64,000 nucleotides of DNA from Metallococcus carri. Lineage in GTDB: Bacteria; Actinomycetota; Actinomycetes; Actinomycetales; Dermatophilaceae. Within the stretch, counting starts at the first letter, position 1. Each line of letters starts with the position of its first letter. Below the pieces are notes generated by a model that was not told the origin of the DNA, did no database searches, and saw only the letters and a list, made by a program, of their open reading frames with translations. This document shows, piece after piece, positions 1-7,432 of this stretch. The position numbers and the translations under genes are program-made. The stretch is taken from the NCBI RefSeq assembly GCF_011440275.1, contig NZ_JAAOIV010000010.1, positions 1-64,000 on the forward strand, in the 5' to 3' direction.

Positions 1-285
1 GGGATGGGCCGGTGCGCCTGACGGTCGGCGTTGGCGTCGGTGGTTGTCAGGGGTTGCGGCGTGGGATGGGCCGGTGCGCCTGACGGTCGGCGTTGGCGTC
101 GGTGGTTGTCAGGGGTTGCGGCGTGGGATGGGCCGGTGCGCCTGACGCTGGGCGTTGGCGTCGGGCGGTGTCAGGGGTTGCGGCCGGAAGTGGGCCGGTG
201 GGCCTGACGGCCAGCGTCGGCGGCGGGAGGTGTCAGGGGTTGCGGCGTGGAGTGGGCCGGTGCGCCTGACGCTGCGGGCTGGCTC
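1..285. repeat. 62-bp tandem repeat array A (continues off the window)
   Basis: Exact 62-bp period: GTCAGGGG recurs at 46, 108, 170 and 232, and GGGCCGGTG at 6, 68, 130, 192 and 254. Units 1 and 2 are identical, 3 and 4 diverged, and the fifth decays after about 25 bp. Each unit holds GTCAGG followed 27 bp later by CCTGAC, an inverted pair that could form a stem. The period is not a multiple of three and no convincing protein is encoded. The same family recurs at about 53.5 kb. The array lies beyond the 3' end of the minus-strand gene at 406-810. Confidence 0.93.
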
Positions 286-291
286 TCACCC

Positions 292-385
292 CGGCGTGTC
301 GGCGTCGCCTGTTGGCCGCGACGCGCCGAGCACGCGCCTTTCCTCGGCGTGTCCGCGTCGCCTGTTGACCGGGACGCGCCGAGCA
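292..385. repeat. two 41-bp direct repeats, 53 bp apart
   Basis: Copies at 292-332 and 345-385 differ at only a few bases. Both start CGGCGTGTC and end GCGCCGAGCA. They sit between the 62-bp array and the 3' end of the next gene. No gene is seen from 1 to 405. Confidence 0.85.
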
Positions 386-405
386 GCCCGGCACCCGCCG
401 TTGCG

Positions 406-810
406 TCAGCGGACCTCGTCGCGCTCGGGCAGCACCAGATTGGCGGCCATCGACACCAGCGTGATGACGAGAGCGCCCAGCACTGCGTCCCACCAGAACT
501 CGTCGACGTGGAACGCCAGTCCGAGCTTGCCCGACAGCCACGACGTGAGCGCGAGCATCAGGCCGTTGACCACGAAGGTGAATAGGCCCAGCGTCACCAC
601 GATCAGGGGGAACGAGCACCCCTTGGCGATCGGTTTGACGACCGCGTTGACCAGCCCGAAGACGAGCGCCACCAAGATCACCGTCGCGACCTTCGAGCTC
701 GTGCTCGTCCCTGCCTGCGCCAGGGTGATGCCGGGGACGAGCAGCGCGGCGAGCCACAGCCCGATCGCGTTGACACCGGTGCGGATCAGCAGTTGCCTCA
801 TGCCGGCCAT
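406..810 (-). CDS. YvlD-like membrane protein (phage_holin_4_2 family)
   Basis: Small integral membrane protein of about 134 residues with four hydrophobic segments. The family (YvlD/DUF360-like, named after a holin-like fold) has no settled biochemical role and is common in chromosomes, so this is not evidence of a phage. The N-terminal run RTGVNAIGLWLAALLVPGI and the later VNAVVKPI and LFTFVVNGLML segments are typical. I chose the ATG at 810 because GGAG lies just upstream. An in-frame ATG at 846 would add 12 residues without membrane character and one at 801 is also possible. It is divergent from the aminotransferase gene. Confidence 0.8.
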   Translation of the reverse strand: MAGMRQLLIRTGVNAIGLWLAALLVPGITLAQAGTSTSSKVATVILVALVFGLVNAVVKPIAKGCSFPLIVVTLGLFTFVVNGLMLALTSWLSGKLGLAFHVDEFWWDAVLGALVITLVSMAANLVLPERDEVR

Positions 811-848
811 TGTCTCCGGCCGACCTGTGCCCCCGGCATACCTCACCC

Positions 849-878
849 ATGACCGGTGTGACTCGGCCCACGTACAGT
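849..878 (+). promoter_or_regulatory. leaderless promoter of the aminotransferase gene
   Basis: ATGACC (849-854), an 18-bp spacer and TACAGT (873-878) resemble sigma-A elements. The ATG at 886 begins 7 nt after the -10 box, so transcription would start at the start codon. GAGG only 1 nt from the ATG cannot act as a normal ribosome site. Confidence 0.6.
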
Positions 879-885
879 GCGAGGT

Positions 886-1977
886 ATGAGCGACAAGCCC
901 TCGGTGCGCCTGCGACAGACCCTCGACGCCGTCCCGTCATACAAGCCGGGCAAGCCCGCTCCGCCGCGCGAAGACCTGGTGACCTACAAGATCAGCAGCA
1001 ACGAGAACCCCTACCCGCCGCTGCCGTCCGTGCTCAAGGTCGTGCAGGAGACCGCGGGGGCGATGAATCGCTATCCGGACATGGCCGTGCGGGAGCTCAC
1101 CGAGGCCATCGCGCACCGCTGGGGGGTGACGCCCGAGGAGGTCGCGACCGGCACCGGCTCGGTCGGCGTGCTCGGTTCGCTGCTGCAGATCACCTGCGAG
1201 CCCGGCGACGAAGTCGTCTACGCGTGGCGGTCGTTCGAGGCCTACCCGATCGTGGTCGCGCTCGCCGGGGCCGAGTCGGTGCGGGTGCCGCTCGATGCGG
1301 ACTTCCGCCACGATCTGGCCGGTATGGCGGCCGCGGTCACCGACCGCACCCGGCTGGTCATCGTGTGCAGCCCGAACAATCCCACCGGCCCGAGCGTGAC
1401 CGACGGCGAGCTGCGCGAGTTCCTCGGCCGGGTGCCCTCCGATGTGCTCGTCGTGCTGGACGAGGCTTATCTGGAGTTCGTCACCGCGACCGATGCGCCG
1501 GACGCGATGGCGGTCTACCGCGACTTCCCGAATGTCTGTGTGCTGCGGACCTTCTCCAAGGCGTATGGCCTGGCGGGCTTGCGGCTCGGCTACTGCATAG
1601 CCCGGCCGCAGGTGGCCGACGCGTTGCGCAAAGCGGCCGTGCCGTTCGGGGTCACCCAGCTCGCCCAGGAGGCCGGCATCGCGAGCATCGCCGCCGAAGC
1701 CGAACTCACCGAGCGCGTCGACGCCCTCGTCGACGAGCGCACCCGGGTGCTTGCCGGGTTGCGCGAGCAGGGCTGGCGGGTGCCGGACAGTCAGGCCAAT
1801 TTCGTCTGGCTGCCGCTCGGTGACGACGCCGTGCCGTTCGCCGCGGCTGCCGATGCGGCCGGGCTGATCGTGCGGCCGTTCGATGGTGATGGGGTGCGGT
1901 GCAGCATCGGCGAGACCGAAGCCAATGACCGACTGCTCGAGGTATGCCGGGAGTGGCGCGAGACCCACCCCGGCTGA
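886..1977 (+). CDS. pat: HisC-like / phenylalanine (histidinol-phosphate) aminotransferase
   Basis: PLP-dependent class I/II aminotransferase of 363 residues. [12 protein letters not shown] near the N-terminus binds substrate phosphate/carboxylate. SPNNPTGPS and LDEAY follow, and [15 protein letters not shown] contains the PLP Schiff-base lysine, K225. The actinobacterial lineage (HisC2/Pat) is very close to M. tuberculosis Rv3772 in motif order, and the likely reactions are aromatic amino acid or histidinol-phosphate transamination. It lies apart from a his operon, which favours the Pat role; that is inference. The start at 886 fits a leaderless promoter. A GTG at 877 would overlap the -10 box. 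Confidence 0.9.
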   Translation: MSDKPSVRLRQTLDAVPSYKPGKPAPPREDLVTYKISSNENPYPPLPSVLKVVQETAGAMNRYPDMAVRELTEAIAHRWGVTPEEVATGTGSVGVLGSLLQITCEPGDEVVYAWRSFEAYPIVVALAGAESVRVPLDADFRHDLAGMAAAVTDRTRLVIVCSPNNPTGPSVTDGELREFLGRVPSDVLVVLDEAYLEFVTATDAPDAMAVYRDFPNVCVLRTFSKAYGLAGLRLGYCIARPQVADALRKAAVPFGVTQLAQEAGIASIAAEAELTERVDALVDERTRVLAGLREQGWRVPDSQANFVWLPLGDDAVPFAAAADAAGLIVRPFDGDGVRCSIGETEANDRLLEVCREWRETHPG

Positions 1978-1984
1978 CCAGCCC

Positions 1985-2190
1985 ATTCGGTGGTTGAGCT
2001 CCTCCTTCTTCGCCGGTTGAGCGCCGCCCCCTTCGTCGGTTGAGCGAGCGGGGGAGCGAAGCGGAGGAGCGCGTCGAAACCAGTTGAGACACAACGGGTT
2101 TCGACGCGGGCTCGTTCCTCACCCTTGCCCTTCGACTCGCTGCGCTCGCTCAGGACGGCGCTCAACCAGCGGAGGGGGAGGAGGGTGCTC
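1985..2190. repeat. GGTTGAGC/GTCGAAACC dispersed repeat cluster with long hairpin
   Basis: Several GGTTGAGC starts on the plus strand face the inverted form. GCGTCGAAACC (2071-2081) pairs perfectly with GGTTTCGACGC (2097-2107) across a 15-nt loop, and the flanking CGAGCG/CGCTCG-rich arms extend the symmetry. The same words recur at 4.6, 6.4, 15.5 and 32.5 kb. The 386-bp gap between the aminotransferase and the dehydrogenase operon holds only this cluster and the operon's upstream region. Confidence 0.85.
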
Positions 2191-2363
2191 ATCCCGCGGG
2201 TGGCGGCCCGATTGGGTGGGGCGGGTGGTGCGCGAGTAGCCTCGCCTGTGACCGGGGCCACAGTGTCGTGGACCGGCCGGCATACGTCCCTGCGGAGACC
2301 CCGCGACGGCGAGCCGAGCGGCATACCGGCGGCCCACCAGCGCTGCCGCATGTAGGAGGAACA

Positions 2364-3593
2364 GTGAGCGAGCACCTCACCGAGGACGCGCCACCAGCGC
2401 AGCCCATCGTCGACGCGAGGCACCTGCAGCACCACGAAACCACGGTGCAGCCGATGATGGAGCACGACATCACCGACGGTGGCCCCGACATGGTCCAGTT
2501 CGTCGACGGGGACGGCAACCGGCTGGAGACCACCGAGGCCAACGCGCCCTACGCCAAAATCGTCGAGGACATGACCAGCGAGGACGCTCGGTCGATGTAC
2601 CGCGACCTGGTGCTGGTGCGCCGCGTCGACGCCGAGGGATTCGCGCTGCAGCGCCAGGGCGAACTCGGCCTCTGGCCCAGCCTGCTCGGTCAGGAGGCCG
2701 CCCAGGTCGGCGCCGGCCGGGCGATGCGCCCCCAGGACTACGCCTTCCCCGGGTATCGCGAGCACGGCGTCGCGTGGTGCCGCGGTGTCCCGCCGGAGAA
2801 CCTGCTCGGCATCTTCCGCGGAGTCAACCACGGCGGCTGGGACTCCAACGCCAACAACTTCCACCTCTACACGATCGTCATCGGCAACCAGATGTTGCAC
2901 GCGACCGGTTATGCGATGGGTGTGCAGCGCGACGGCAAGGTCGGCACCGGCGACCCCGACCGCGACACCGCGGTGATGGCGTTCACCGGCGACGGCGGCA
3001 CCGCCCAGGGTGACTACAACGAGGCCCTCGTCTTCGCCTCAGTCTCGAACGCGCCGCTCGTGTTCTTCGTGCAGAACAACCAGTGGGCCATCTCCGAGCC
3101 CAACTACAAGCAATTCCGCATCCCGCCCTACCTGCGCGCTCGCGGGTTCGGCTTCCCGGGCGTCCGCGTCGACGGCAATGACGTGCTCGCGGTGTATGCC
3201 GTGACCAAGGCGGCGCTCGACGCCGCGCGCGCCGGCCAGGGCCCGACGCTGATCGAGGCTTTCACCTATCGGATGGGCGCGCACACCACCTCCGACGACC
3301 CGACGAAATACCGCCCGGCCGCCGAGCTGGACATCTGGAAGGAGAAGGACCCGATCAAGCGCATGCGCGGCTTCATGGAGACCAAGGGCCACGCCGACGC
3401 GTCCTTCTTCGAGCAGATCGACGCCGAGGCCGACGAGCTCGCAGCGCGGATCCGCAAGGCCTGCCAGGAGATGCCCGACCCGGATCTGCGGACCATGTTC
3501 GACCACACCTATGCCGAGGAGCACCCGGTGATCGAGGCCGAGAAGGCCGAGTTCTCGGCATACCTCGACTCCTTCGAGGAGGCCGGCCGATGA
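2364..3593 (+). CDS. pdhA: 2-oxoacid dehydrogenase E1 component, alpha subunit
   Basis: Thiamine-diphosphate subunit (409 aa) of the pyruvate or branched-chain 2-oxoacid dehydrogenase complex; it decarboxylates the 2-oxoacid together with E1beta. The ThDP motif is present as G209-D210-G211 followed by N238-N239 about 30 residues later (VQNNQW). The phosphorylation-loop region RMGAHTTSDDPTKYR is conserved. The start is GTG 2364 because AGGAGGA lies at 2354-2360; earlier in-frame starts lack this site. It is first of three genes and overlaps E1beta by 4 bp. PDH and BCKDH cannot be told apart from this sequence alone, and an E3 gene is not in the window. Confidence 0.92.
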   Translation: MSEHLTEDAPPAQPIVDARHLQHHETTVQPMMEHDITDGGPDMVQFVDGDGNRLETTEANAPYAKIVEDMTSEDARSMYRDLVLVRRVDAEGFALQRQGELGLWPSLLGQEAAQVGAGRAMRPQDYAFPGYREHGVAWCRGVPPENLLGIFRGVNHGGWDSNANNFHLYTIVIGNQMLHATGYAMGVQRDGKVGTGDPDRDTAVMAFTGDGGTAQGDYNEALVFASVSNAPLVFFVQNNQWAISEPNYKQFRIPPYLRARGFGFPGVRVDGNDVLAVYAVTKAALDAARAGQGPTLIEAFTYRMGAHTTSDDPTKYRPAAELDIWKEKDPIKRMRGFMETKGHADASFFEQIDAEADELAARIRKACQEMPDPDLRTMFDHTYAEEHPVIEAEKAEFSAYLDSFEEAGR

Positions 3594-4591
3594 GCGCGAT
3601 GACGTCGGTGCAGCGGTTGACCCTGGCCAAGGGCCTCAACCAGGGGCTGCGCAAGGCGATGGAGGACGACCCCAAGGTCGTGCTGATGGGTGAGGACGTC
3701 GGCAAGCTCGGCGGCGTCTTCCGGATCACCGAAGGCCTGCAGAAGGACTTCGGTGAGGACCGGGTCATCGACACCCCGCTCGCCGAGTCCGGCATCGTCG
3801 GCACCGCGGTCGGGCTGGCGCTGCGCGGCTACCGGCCGGTGGTGGAGATCCAGTTCGACGGTTTCATCTACCCGGCGTTCGACCAGATCGTCAGCCAGGT
3901 CGCCAAGCTGCACGCGCGCTCGCTCGGGCACCTCAAGCTGCCGATGGTGATCCGGGTGCCCTTCGGCGGCGGGATCGGCGCCGTCGAGCACCACAGCGAG
4001 TCCAACGAGGCGTATTTCGCGCACACCGCCGGCCTGCGCGTCGTCGCGGTCTCCGACCCGGCCGACGCTTACTGGATGATCCAGCAAGCGATCCGCAGCG
4101 ACGACCCGGTGATGTTCTACGAACCCAAGCGTCGCTATCACGAGCGGGCCGAGGTCGAGCTCGACGAGGCCGCCGAGGCACCGCTGCCGTTGCACCGGGC
4201 GCGCGTCACCCGCGAGGGCACCGACGTCACGCTGCTCGCCTACGGCCCGACCGTGAAGACCTGCCTGCAGGCCGCGGAAGCCGCTGCGGCAGAAGGGAAA
4301 TCGCTCGAAGTCGTCGATCTGCGGTCGCTCTCACCGCTCGACCTCGACACCATCACCACGTCGGTCAAAAAGACCGGCCGGGCGGTCACGGTGCACGAAG
4401 CCGCGACCTTCCTCGGGATGGGTGCCGAACTCGCGGCGCTGGTGCAACGCGAGTGCTTCCACCACTTGGAGGCGCCGGTGCTGCGCGTCGGGGGTTACAA
4501 CATCCCCTACCCGCCGAGCCGGTTCGAGGAAGAGTTCCTGCCCGGACTCGACCGCGTCCTCGACGCCGTCGACGAATCCCTCGCCTACTGA
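3590..4591 (+). CDS. pdhB: 2-oxoacid dehydrogenase E1 component, beta subunit
   Basis: Transketolase-like beta subunit of 333 residues pairing with the preceding alpha subunit. GEDVGKLGGVF, DTPLAESGIVG, EIQFDGFIYPAFDQIVSQ and the C-terminal GYNIPYPPS stretch are E1beta hallmarks; the glutamate and phenylalanine in the first two segments help bind ThDP. ATGA joins it to E1alpha (start 3590, preceding stop 3591-3593), with GAGGAGG at about 3576-3582 inside the upstream gene, so translation is coupled. A 141-bp gap full of 25-bp repeats separates it from E2, an unusual interruption of this operon. Confidence 0.93.
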   Translation: MSAMTSVQRLTLAKGLNQGLRKAMEDDPKVVLMGEDVGKLGGVFRITEGLQKDFGEDRVIDTPLAESGIVGTAVGLALRGYRPVVEIQFDGFIYPAFDQIVSQVAKLHARSLGHLKLPMVIRVPFGGGIGAVEHHSESNEAYFAHTAGLRVVAVSDPADAYWMIQQAIRSDDPVMFYEPKRRYHERAEVELDEAAEAPLPLHRARVTREGTDVTLLAYGPTVKTCLQAAEAAAAEGKSLEVVDLRSLSPLDLDTITTSVKKTGRAVTVHEAATFLGMGAELAALVQRECFHHLEAPVLRVGGYNIPYPPSRFEEEFLPGLDRVLDAVDESLAY

Positions 4592-4600
4592 CCTCGCCCT

Positions 4601-4707
4601 CGTGGTTGAGCAAGCACCTGTATGCCGGTGGTTGAGCAGGCACATTTTCTCGGTGGTTGAGCAGGCACATTTTCTCGGTGGTTGAGCAAGCGAAGCGCGT
4701 CGAAACC
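4601..4707. repeat. 25-bp tandem repeat ending in the GTCGAAACC element
   Basis: GGTGGTTGAGCA recurs at about 4601, 4627, 4652 and 4677. The 25-bp unit includes CACATTTTCTC in the two middle copies. The last copy runs into GCGTCGAAACC (4697-4707), the same end seen in other intergenic copies. It fills the E1beta-E2 gap. Confidence 0.85.
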
Positions 4708-4732
4708 ACCCCGACACTGATAGAAGGACTCC

Positions 4733-6319
4733 ATGGCAGCCAAGAAGTTCAACCTGCCGGACCCGGGTGAGGGACTGGTCGAGGCCGAGATCGTCACCTG
4801 GAAGATCAAGCCGGGCGACACCGTCACCGTCAACCAGATCGTCGTCGAGATCGAGACGGCCAAGTCGCTGGTCGAGTTGCCGATCCCGTGGGCCGGCACC
4901 GTGGGCGAACTGCTCGTCAACGAGGGCGACACCGTGGAGGTCGGCGCACCGATCGTGACCATCGAAGTGGAGGGCGCGGCCGACGAACCGGCTCCCGCTG
5001 CCCCGGCGGCTGACGGTGAGGAGGCGCCCGCGACGCTCGTCGGGTATGGCGCGAAGGAGACTTCCAGCCGACGTCGCGCCCGCAAGGGCGGCGCCTCCGC
5101 TGGCGGAGCCGCCGATGTGTACGCGGGTGGAGCCGCCGGTGTGTCCGCGGATGTGCGGCAGGGGTCGCGCGGATCTGCGGACGCTGGCGTGGGGGCTTCG
5201 GGAGTGTCCGCGGATGTGCAGCAGGGTTCGCGCGGATCTGCGGACGCTGGCGTGGGGGCCTCGGGTGTGTCCGCGGATGTGCAGCAGGGGTCGCGCGCAA
5301 GTGCGGACGCTGGGGCAGCCGCTGCCGCAACCCCCGCGAGCGTCGCGCCTGTTGCGAAGCCGCTGGCCAAGCCCCCGGTGCGCAAGTTCGCCAAGGACCA
5401 CGGCGTCGACCTCGCCGCAGTGACTCCGAGCAGCCCGGACGGCATCATCAGCCGCGCCGACGTCGAGGCCCACCTCGCCGAAGCGGGAGCGCGTGGTGAC
5501 GCGGACGCCGGCGCTGGCGCGGGCGCGCTGACGGCACCCGCAGCGGCACGGGACGGGGTTGCTCAGGCCAGCGGGCCGGCATACGGGATGAGCAGTCCGA
5601 CAGGCGAGCGCGAGACCCGGATCCCGATCAAGGGCGTGCGCAAGATGACCGCGCAGGCGATGGTCGGGTCGGCGTTCACGGCGCCGCATGTCACCGAGTT
5701 CGTCACCGTCGACATGACCCGCACGATGGAACTCCTCGAGCGGCTCAAGACCGACCGCGAGTTCAAGGGCATCAAGGTGACGCCGCTGCTCGTGCTCGCC
5801 AAGGCGCTGTGCGTCGCGGTCCGCCGCAACCCCGGGGTCAACGCGACCTGGGACGAGCAGGCGCAGGAGATCGTGGTCAAGCACTACGTCAACCTGGGCA
5901 TCGCCGCCTCGACTCCGCGCGGGCTGATCGTGCCCAACATCAAGGACGCCGACCGGATGTCCCTGCGCGAGCTCGGCGAGGCACTCAACGCGCTCGTCGA
6001 CACTGCGCGTGAGGGGCGCACCCCTCCGGCGGACATGTCCGGCGGGTCGATCACGATCACCAATGTCGGTGTCTTCGGCGTCGACAACGGCACCCCGATC
6101 ATCAACCCCGGCGAGTCGGCGATCCTGTGCTTCGGCGCGATCCGCAAGATGCCGTGGGTGGTCGAGGGGCCGGACGGCGACCAGATCGTGCCGCGTCAGG
6201 TGACGCAGCTGTCGCTGTCCTTCGACCACCGGCTGGTCGACGGCGACCTCGGTTCGCGGTTCCTCGCCGACATCGCGGCGCTGCTGGAGGACCCGGCACG
6301 CGCCCTCGTCTGGGGCTGA
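4733..6319 (+). CDS. pdhC: 2-oxoacid dehydrogenase E2 (dihydrolipoamide acyltransferase)
   Basis: Core acyltransferase (528 aa) of the E1-E2-E3 complex. The lipoyl domain (residues 1-80) carries the lipoylated K44 in EIETAKSLVELP. Residues about 137-199 form a linker with three 21-residue repeats around SGVSADVQQGSRGSADAG. The peripheral E3/E1-binding domain is at about 214-250 (VRKFAKDHGVDLAAV). The catalytic domain starts near 300 and ends with H499-x3-D503-G (HRLVDGD). The linker DNA repeats exactly every 63 bp (about 5141, 5204, 5267), keeping frame; typical E2 linkers are Ala/Pro-rich instead. The start is ATG 4733 with a GAAGGA site upstream. Confidence 0.94.
   Translation: MAAKKFNLPDPGEGLVEAEIVTWKIKPGDTVTVNQIVVEIETAKSLVELPIPWAGTVGELLVNEGDTVEVGAPIVTIEVEGAADEPAPAAPAADGEEAPATLVGYGAKETSSRRRARKGGASAGGAADVYAGGAAGVSADVRQGSRGSADAGVGASGVSADVQQGSRGSADAGVGASGVSADVQQGSRASADAGAAAAATPASVAPVAKPLAKPPVRKFAKDHGVDLAAVTPSSPDGIISRADVEAHLAEAGARGDADAGAGAGALTAPAAARDGVAQASGPAYGMSSPTGERETRIPIKGVRKMTAQAMVGSAFTAPHVTEFVTVDMTRTMELLERLKTDREFKGIKVTPLLVLAKALCVAVRRNPGVNATWDEQAQEIVVKHYVNLGIAASTPRGLIVPNIKDADRMSLRELGEALNALVDTAREGRTPPADMSGGSITITNVGVFGVDNGTPIINPGESAILCFGAIRKMPWVVEGPDGDQIVPRQVTQLSLSFDHRLVDGDLGSRFLADIAALLEDPARALVWG
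5141..5330 (+). repeat. in-frame 63-bp tandem repeats in the E2 linker
   Basis: GTGTCCGCGGATGTGC starts at 5141, 5204 and 5267, and each copy continues with TGCGGACGCTGG or a close variant. Three copies give three 21-residue linker repeats. The word TGCGGACGCTGG is also found in the noncoding array at 53.4 kb. Confidence 0.9.
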
Positions 6320-6355
6320 TCTTCGGGCGCTAGCAGGTGGATTCACCTGCGGCTC

Positions 6356-6520
6356 AACGGGTTTCGATGCGGCTCCTCCTTCGTCGGCGCCTTACTCAAC
6401 CGGCGAGAAGTGATGCGGCGCCTCCTTCGTCGGCGCCTTACCCTTCGACTCGCTGCGCCCTTCGACTCGCTCCGCTCGCTCAGGACATCGCTCGCTCAGG
6501 ACGGCGCTCAACCGGCGAGA
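6356..6520. repeat. dispersed repeat cluster between convergent genes
   Basis: Contains GGGTTTCGATGCGG, two near-identical blocks ending TCGTCGGCGCCTTA, and CTCGCTCAGGACGGCGCTCAAC, the reverse orientation of the repeat at 2 kb. It lies between the E2 gene and the minus-strand IclR gene. Confidence 0.8.
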
Positions 6521-6531
6521 AGTGCGCACGC

Positions 6532-7326
6532 TCAGCCCTGACTGCGCAAGGCGTGCGGATCCGGTATGACGTGCCGCACCTCCGCTGCCACTCCTGCGAC
6601 CACCGGGCCGAGCTCGAGCAGTCGCTCCGGTGGCATCCGCACCGCGGGAGCCTGCACCACCACGGCCGCCCGGGCGATCTGGTGCTCGTCGAAGACCGGA
6701 GCGCCGACGCAGCGGACGCCTTCGACGTTCTCCTCCATATCGATCGCGAAGCCGCGCACCCGCACCTGCTCCAGCTGCGCCGCCAACTCGGCCCGGGTCG
6801 CGAGGGTGCCCGGCGTGACGGGAGTCAACCGAGCAGGCAACCGGTCGACATACCCGTCCTCGGGGCTGCTGAACGCGAGCATCACCTTGCCCGACGCCGT
6901 CGAATAGAGCGGGAACCGCGCGCCGACCTCCTGCACAAACCGCAGCGGCAGCGTCGACTGGGCGCGCAGCAGCACGACCGATTCGTCGAGTTCACGCACG
7001 GCGAGGTTGACCGATTCCTGGGTGCGTTCGCGCAGCGCCTCCAGGCTGGGCAGCGCCTTGTCGAGCCCGAGCGCGCGTTGCGCCGCCTGGCCGAGCACCG
7101 CCGCGCGAGCGCCGAGGTGGTAGGCATCGGTGCGCGGGTTGCGGCGCGTCATACCGGCTGCGGTGAGCGCCCGCGCCATCCGGCTGACGGTGGCCGGCGA
7201 CAACCCGCTGGCCGCGGCAAGTTCGCCGACGGTCATCTCCTCGGTGAGCGCGAGCAGGTCGAGCAGGCCGAGCGCTCGCTCGATCGCCTGTGTGCCGGTC
7301 GGCGGCGTCGTCGGGTCCTTGCTCAC
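6532..7326 (-). CDS. IclR-family transcriptional regulator
   Basis: 264 residues: an N-terminal winged HTH at about 15-75 (MTVGELAAASGLSPATVSRMARAL) and a C-terminal IclR effector domain with the segments LYSTASGKVMLAF and GVRCVGAPVFDE. It is divergent from the transhydrogenase-transporter pair, so local control of that pair is the likely role (inference). The GTG start at 7326 lies 8 nt after a TAGGCT -10-like box on the minus strand, consistent with little or no leader. The effector is unknown. Confidence 0.9.
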   Translation of the reverse strand: MSKDPTTPPTGTQAIERALGLLDLLALTEEMTVGELAAASGLSPATVSRMARALTAAGMTRRNPRTDAYHLGARAAVLGQAAQRALGLDKALPSLEALRERTQESVNLAVRELDESVVLLRAQSTLPLRFVQEVGARFPLYSTASGKVMLAFSSPEDGYVDRLPARLTPVTPGTLATRAELAAQLEQVRVRGFAIDMEENVEGVRCVGAPVFDEHQIARAAVVVQAPAVRMPPERLLELGPVVAGVAAEVRHVIPDPHALRSQG

Positions 7327-7370
7327 AGCGGCTCAGCCTAAGCCCGCGCGGCCGGTCGCCGACCGAGCCC

Positions 7371-7400
7371 TTGTGATCCAGGTCACCATCGCCATATAGT
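7371..7400 (+). promoter_or_regulatory. promoter with overlapping CRP/GlxR-like site
   Basis: TTGTGA (7371-7376), an 18-bp spacer and TATAGT (7395-7400) form a good promoter for the transhydrogenase. The -35 box is part of TGTGA-N6-TCACC (7372-7387), one base from the CRP/GlxR consensus TGTGA-N6-TCACA. A site on the -35 would predict repression. Confidence 0.6.
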
Positions 7401-7432
7401 GACGAACTCTTTCACATCATGGAGGCAGTGCC

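Noticed and set aside
1-285. CRISPR array
   Set aside because: Neighbouring units are similar over their whole length, with no unique spacers and no cas genes; these are simple tandem repeats.
406-810. Phage holin indicating a prophage
   Set aside because: The YvlD-like family is chromosomal and named only for resemblance; no other phage gene, integrase or attachment site is nearby.
5141-5330. Frameshift or assembly error in the E2 gene
   Set aside because: The 63-bp unit keeps the frame and the lipoyl, binding and catalytic domains are all intact in one frame.
4331-6346. A 671-codon minus-strand open frame opposite the E2 gene
   Set aside because: Low-complexity translation mirroring the E2 linker repeats; no start signal and no homologous motifs.
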